Assembly (NCBI GenBank): GCA_000432275.1
Contig: HF995285.1
Coordinates: forward strand, 23,415 to 66,587
Length of the DNA: 43,173 nucleotides
Source: Proteobacteria bacterium CAG:495
Lineage (GTDB): Bacteria > Pseudomonadota > Alphaproteobacteria > RF32 > CAG-239
Direction: 5' to 3'
Numbering within the stretch: position 1 is the first letter of the stretch; the number at the start of each line of letters is the position of its first letter. Made by a program: the position numbers and the translations under genes. A model generated the notes under the pieces. That model saw only the letters and a list, made by a program, of their open reading frames with translations, was not told where the DNA came from and did no database searches. Positions 38,935 to 43,173 of this stretch are shown here, in pieces.

Positions 38935-40980
38935 TTACGCCGCCAGACGCAAAGCCAGATGCGCTTTTTTAAGAATTTCCGGACTATACAACAGAGCCGT
39001 CTCTTCTTCTTTGCTCAAATCCGGCTCCAGACCGTGATTTATATAATTTTCAAGCTTAATCTGCGCACTGTCCAAAACTTTCTTGGCAAACTCCGGCGCC
39101 GGACCGTTTACCGGCAGCATCATCAAATGCAGCGCATTCATAATACTGTCGCGAACAACCAGCGTAACGCCGTAAACCTCTTCTTTCTTCTGTGCCAGCT
39201 TGGCATAATACTTGCGAGCCGAGACGATAATCGCCGGTTCGTCGACCTCTTCCGGAATAACGAAAAAATTATGGCTGCGGCACCAGCGGCCGGCACTCTC
39301 AAGCGATGTTAACATGGAAATCGGAACAGAAAGCGTCAGCCCGATAGTAATCGGTAGCATCCACCAGAACAGTTCCGGAGCATAAAAATAAACGACCACC
39401 ATAGTCAAAATACCAAGCGTCATATGCCAAAAATGCCGCTCTAAAGCCAAACGAAACGATGTCGCGCAGTCATCGCGGTTTTGGGTTTTCCAGCCGGCAT
39501 CCCGCCCAGCAAAAATGTCGAACACGAACTTGCTCTGAAACATCATCATAATCGGTGCCATTAATGCGGAAAACACAATCTCAGTCAAAACCGACTTCAA
39601 TGCCCCACAGCGTCCGCCGATTTTTTTCTTGTCGCGGTTTTGCAGCAAATAAACCATCAGCCCCAAAAACTTGGGAAAAATCAGCATAAACATTGAAATG
39701 ACAAACAAACTGATTGTACCGATTTTATCAAAAATCGGCCAGGTCGGAAACAATGTCCTGACTTCGGGAAAATACACCGGAGGAAAAAACTCGCGTCCCA
39801 AAGCTATCATCAGTCCCACCAATAAAAAGGTCAGCCATATGGGCGAAGACAAATAAGACATAATGCCGATTGTAAAATGAACCCGGGAAACCGGATGCAG
39901 CCCTTTGGAAACCAAAATCTTCATATGCTGCATATTCCCTTGACACCAACGCCGGTCGCGAATGGCAAAGTCAATCATCGTCGGCGGACATTCTTCATAA
40001 CTCCCTTTCAGTTCCGGCAGCAGCCATGCCGCCCAACCGCCGCGGCGAATGAGCGCCGCCTCAACAAAGTCGTGGCTCAGAATATGTCCCCCGAACGGAG
40101 CTCTTCCCTTCAAAACGGGCAACCCGCAACATTGCATAAACGCCTTTACCCTGATGATGGCGTTATGCCCCCAGTAATTGCTGTCTCCCACCTGCCAATA
40201 GGCTAACCCTGCGGCAACGATTGGGCCGTATACTTTTCCAGCAAATTGCTGCATCCGCGCAAACAGGGAATGTTTGTTAACGCACATGGGCGGTGCCTGA
40301 ATTATGCCGGTATGTTCGTTGGCTTCCATCAACTGCGCCATCTTAACCATGGTGCTGCCGTTAACCAGACTGTCGGCGTCCAATACGACCATAAAATCAT
40401 ATTCGGAACCCCACTTGTTGCAAAAATCCTCGATATTACCGCTCTTGCGTGCCGTATTCTGAGCCCGGCGCCGATAATACAGGTTAATTTCTTCCGGCAT
40501 CAGCTTTTTTGCCTCCAGCCAGGTCTTTTCTTCCTCGACCCATACTTTCGGATTGGTCGTATCGCTTAGGACAAAAAAGTCAAATGCCTTTCCCTGTCCG
40601 GTTTTCACCAAATCGTTGCCCATTGCCAGCAAATTTGCAAATACGCCCTGCGAAGATTCATTATACACCGGCATCAGCACCGCAACTTTCGAACTCAGGC
40701 GCGTTTCCTCGGGAACCCAGCGAATACCGGGAACCTTGCTCCCTTTGAGCAGTTCGATAAAACCAAACACACTGGACCAGAAAAACAAAGCAATCCAGGC
40801 AAAAGTCAGAATGAACAATGCCACCATCAAAAACTTGGTCAGCCACCAAGAGTCGGTCGGAATAACCGTCATCCATTTCAGCGTGGCTAAAAAAGTAGAA
40901 ACAGCCATCAATCCGAAAACTTTAACACGACGGTTTTTGACACGTTGAGGATTAAGATTTATCAGATTTTCTTCGCTCAT
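38935..40980 (-). CDS. opgH: Glucans biosynthesis glucosyltransferase H (OpgH/MdoH)
   Basis: 681 residues from ATG 40980 (TTG 40989, overlapping the upstream stop, is an alternative). A GT2 inner-membrane synthase: two N-terminal membrane helices, VAVLMPVYNE, DFMVVLDADSLV (DxD), SHDFVEAALIRRGGW, and RDRRWCQGNMQH (Q/RxxRW), then several membrane helices and a cytoplasmic tail. Makes the osmoregulated periplasmic glucan backbone from UDP-glucose. Shorter at the N-terminus than E. coli OpgH (847). In an operon with opgG, separated by an unknown gene. Confidence 0.93.
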   Translation of the reverse strand: MSEENLINLNPQRVKNRRVKVFGLMAVSTFLATLKWMTVIPTDSWWLTKFLMVALFILTFAWIALFFWSSVFGFIELLKGSKVPGIRWVPEETRLSSKVAVLMPVYNESSQGVFANLLAMGNDLVKTGQGKAFDFFVLSDTTNPKVWVEEEKTWLEAKKLMPEEINLYYRRRAQNTARKSGNIEDFCNKWGSEYDFMVVLDADSLVNGSTMVKMAQLMEANEHTGIIQAPPMCVNKHSLFARMQQFAGKVYGPIVAAGLAYWQVGDSNYWGHNAIIRVKAFMQCCGLPVLKGRAPFGGHILSHDFVEAALIRRGGWAAWLLPELKGSYEECPPTMIDFAIRDRRWCQGNMQHMKILVSKGLHPVSRVHFTIGIMSYLSSPIWLTFLLVGLMIALGREFFPPVYFPEVRTLFPTWPIFDKIGTISLFVISMFMLIFPKFLGLMVYLLQNRDKKKIGGRCGALKSVLTEIVFSALMAPIMMMFQSKFVFDIFAGRDAGWKTQNRDDCATSFRLALERHFWHMTLGILTMVVVYFYAPELFWWMLPITIGLTLSVPISMLTSLESAGRWCRSHNFFVIPEEVDEPAIIVSARKYYAKLAQKKEEVYGVTLVVRDSIMNALHLMMLPVNGPAPEFAKKVLDSAQIKLENYINHGLEPDLSKEEETALLYSPEILKKAHLALRLAA

Positions 40981-40985
40981 CAACT

Positions 40986-41423
40986 TCAATCTTTCTTATG
41001 ATGCAAAATTTTACCCAACAGCTGCTCCGGCGTTTCAATCACCTGCGGCAGCATTTTCGACATCTGGTAAGGCGGCACGATTTCAATAGCCTTACTGCGC
41101 ATTTCTTTGATTATCTCGACCGGAACCGTCCGGGCTCCGAACATCTCGGCGCCCCACTTGTCTGCACCGCCGCATTCCATAAAACAGAACTTGAACAAGG
41201 CAATCTTTTGCTCTTTGTCAATATTTTTGCCTTTGAAAATCTTTCTGGCAAAACCATAAATCAGATTGTCAAGAGAGCTGGATACATCGTCAGGGTTAAA
41301 CTCAGGCCCGAGCATTGCACTGATTTGCCCGGTATTGTCTTCCAAGCGCCTGCCCCGAAACCCCAGATTTTCAAGATATGCCCGAACAATATCGTCGAGG
41401 CTTTGAATTTTTATGGCAACCAT
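40986..41423 (-). CDS. Unknown protein encoded between opgG and opgH
   Basis: 145 residues, soluble and largely helical (SSSLDNLIYGFARKIFKG; EKIALFKFCFMECGG). ATG 41423 has GGAG six bases upstream and the gene overlaps the opgG end by 13 bases. It ends 5 bases before the opgH ATG. The tight packing suggests a role in glucan synthesis or its control, but I recognise no family. The C-terminus ends in a basic HHKKD. Confidence 0.65.
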   Translation of the reverse strand: MVAIKIQSLDDIVRAYLENLGFRGRRLEDNTGQISAMLGPEFNPDDVSSSLDNLIYGFARKIFKGKNIDKEQKIALFKFCFMECGGADKWGAEMFGARTVPVEIIKEMRSKAIEIVPPYQMSKMLPQVIETPEQLLGKILHHKKD

Positions 41424-42997
41424 TGGTAACTCCACACTTCGGAAACGGCCCGGCCTTCGTGGCGCAATACAACCCTCATTTCGGAAGTCTTGCCGTTGGG
41501 ACGAAAGTCCATATAAAGCGTCGGCCCTTTGGTCACGGGATTATACATCAAATGAACCCCCAACAGCTTGCCTTCCGAAATTGAAACATCAGGAACAATT
41601 TCTCCGTTTTCAATCAGTTCTTTGATATCGCTCAAATTCTTCTTCGGAGCCGAGAAATCAATGACAAACTTGCGCTTGTCAGTTTCCAGCATTCCCGAAA
41701 CGCCGCCAATACCGCTGTAAGTGGCGGTAACTTTTGCCAAATCCCGGGGAATGGGAACATCACCCGTCCAGTGCAGGCGATACCGGAAACGATATTCCTT
41801 TCCTGCCTCCACCGGCTGTTTGGGTATCCAAAAAGCAACCACGTTGTCATGAATTTCCTGCAAAGAAGGTATCTCAATCAGTTGAACGGTTCCCTCGCCC
41901 CACTGATCCAAAGGCTCAACCCAAACGCTCGGACGCTGCTCATAATAAGCCTCAAAATCCAGATAATGCTCAGGGTTACGATCTCTCTGCATCAAACCGA
42001 ACCCTTTGGGATTATTGTCTTCAAAAGAGCTGATGCGCAGATATTTCGAATTGTCCAACGGCCGCCACAACCATTCGTCATTGCCGTTCCATTGCAACAA
42101 ACCGTCGCTGTCGTGAACCTCGGGACGATGATCGTCAAATTGATGCTTGTTGTTTTCGCCGAACAAAAACATTGAAGTCAGCGGTGCAACCCCGAGTTTA
42201 TTAATAGGTTTCCGCGGAAACAAAACGGCCTCGACGTCAATCGTTGTCGACAATCCCGGCTGAATGACAAAACTGTAGGCACCGCTGATGCTGGGGCTGT
42301 CTAAAAGCGCATAAACTTTAATTTCTGCGGCGCGACGCTGAGGACGCTCAATCCAAAACTCCTTGAAAACCGGAAACTCCTCTCCTGTCTGCACCGCCGT
42401 GTCAATAGCCAGTCCCCGGGCAGACAAACCATACTTCTGCCCCTTGCCCAAAGCTCTGAAGTAACTGGCCCCCAAAAAGGAAATCAGCTCGTCATAATAG
42501 CGCGACGTATTCAACGGATAATGCAAACGAAATCCGGCATAATTTAAATCCGTAAATTTGCTGCCGTCCAGATTGTTTTTGCCGTAATTAAAGAAAGCCG
42601 GAGAATACTTAATCTCTTGAACCTTGCCGTCCACAATCTCATTCACGGCTACCGACGTATTAAAAATCGCTCCCAAATGAAAAAACTGAATCTCAAACGG
42701 CAGCCTTTTATTATACCAAGGGCCGTTTTCCCGCACAAAACGAATGTCGCGGTGCTGGTCATAATTGAGGTTTTTCAGTTCTGCCGGCAAAACTTCAAGC
42801 GGCGCCTTGTAAGCCTCTTTGGAAAGTTCGCGAGCTTTTTGAATGATAATGTCCTGAGAAAAAACCTCTCCGTCGTTAATCGTTTGCTGCTGAGTTTCCT
42901 TTTGCAGATAAAACCTGATTTCCGGCCAATAATAAACCGAAACGCCGCCAGCTGTAACAATCAAAACAATCAATAACCGGGATAAAAATCTCTTCAT
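41411..42997 (-). CDS. opgG: Glucan biosynthesis protein G (OpgG/MdoG)
   Basis: 528 residues with an N-terminal signal/anchor (MKRFLSRLLIVLIVTAGGVSVYYW) and the OpgG fold: YDQHRDIRF, LFFPRKPI-like (LFPRKPINKLGVAPLTSM), FGENN, EVHDSDGLLQWNG, WLWRPLDNSKYLRIS, FGLMQRDR and FAYYEQRPSVWVEPL. Two domains, periplasmic; OpgG family enzymes remodel or cleave beta-glucan chains made by OpgH. AAAGG before ATG. Confidence 0.93.
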   Translation of the reverse strand: MKRFLSRLLIVLIVTAGGVSVYYWPEIRFYLQKETQQQTINDGEVFSQDIIIQKARELSKEAYKAPLEVLPAELKNLNYDQHRDIRFVRENGPWYNKRLPFEIQFFHLGAIFNTSVAVNEIVDGKVQEIKYSPAFFNYGKNNLDGSKFTDLNYAGFRLHYPLNTSRYYDELISFLGASYFRALGKGQKYGLSARGLAIDTAVQTGEEFPVFKEFWIERPQRRAAEIKVYALLDSPSISGAYSFVIQPGLSTTIDVEAVLFPRKPINKLGVAPLTSMFLFGENNKHQFDDHRPEVHDSDGLLQWNGNDEWLWRPLDNSKYLRISSFEDNNPKGFGLMQRDRNPEHYLDFEAYYEQRPSVWVEPLDQWGEGTVQLIEIPSLQEIHDNVVAFWIPKQPVEAGKEYRFRYRLHWTGDVPIPRDLAKVTATYSGIGGVSGMLETDKRKFVIDFSAPKKNLSDIKELIENGEIVPDVSISEGKLLGVHLMYNPVTKGPTLYMDFRPNGKTSEMRVVLRHEGRAVSEVWSYQWLP

Positions 42998-43173
42998 ACT
43001 GTTTTCCTTTAAGTCCGAACTAACAAGCTATAACAAAACAGTTTTAGCGATTTGTCAATCATAATCGCCATTCCCTCCACCTCGCTGAAAAAAGAAGTAT
43101 GTAAATTTCCGTCTATCCTATGCAATTAATTATTTACTTTATTTGAAATCTTTGTTAAAATAGAAATTAAAGC
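42998..43173. other. AT-rich region upstream of opgG
   Basis: Contains the ribosome binding site of opgG and, presumably, its promoter. I cannot assign a promoter with confidence, and no gene is seen up to the window end. Confidence 0.3.

Overview
The window looks like a chromosomal segment of a Gram-negative bacterium. The evidence is an MCE/Mla-type lipid transport operon, osmoregulated periplasmic glucan genes (opgG/opgH), many lipoproteins with clear lipoboxes and YgiW-QseB-QseC homologues. Moderate GC content, together with arginine-dependent acid resistance and fermentative AdhE, suggests a host-gut lifestyle. Gut-type Alphaproteobacteria are my best guess, but that is inference from gene style and not from a marker gene.

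Layout. 1-844: 3' part of an MscS-family channel. 894-5541 (minus strand): a small lipoprotein, then an acid-resistance operon hdeD-adiC-adiA (inner-membrane HdeD, arginine/agmatine antiporter, arginine decarboxylase). 5672-8993 (plus): a consensus PmrA/QseB-type operator followed by ygiW, qseB and qseC homologues and a DUF1189-like membrane protein. 9028-10864 (minus): two secreted Cys-rich proteins. 11023-14268 (minus): mlaE-mlaF-mlaD-like genes plus an auxiliary lipoprotein. 14440-17034: LysR and XRE regulators, an alpha/beta-hydrolase lipoprotein and a small unknown protein. 17200-17412 (minus): a candidate structured RNA with its own terminator. 17607-22165: a metal-homeostasis block consisting of a CusRS-like two-component system, an ArsR-family sensor, a Zn/Cd-type P1B ATPase and a separate HMA metallochaperone with a 12-2-12 operator.

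22696-33677: tRNA-Gln(CUG) carries an integrated element of about 10.9 kb, visibly richer in A+T than its surroundings. The element begins at the tRNA 3' end and ends at a repeated 10-bp core (33638-33647), directly before what must be the tRNA's original terminator. It encodes a serine recombinase, a small operon with two membrane proteins and an exported PLD-type nuclease, a filamentous-phage-type replication protein with a SpoVG-like protein and small proteins, and a cargo cluster at its far end: a DUF6602-like nuclease protein divergent from a KAP-family P-loop NTPase and a HEPN-like protein. The cargo cluster is the best candidate for an undescribed (probably anti-phage) system.

33690-43173: an NlpC/P60-like gene with no normal start codon, adhE, two coiled-coil/low-complexity envelope proteins, a MutT-type NUDIX hydrolase and the opgG-unknown-opgH operon. 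All functional calls come from reading the sequence and recalling the families. No database search was run.
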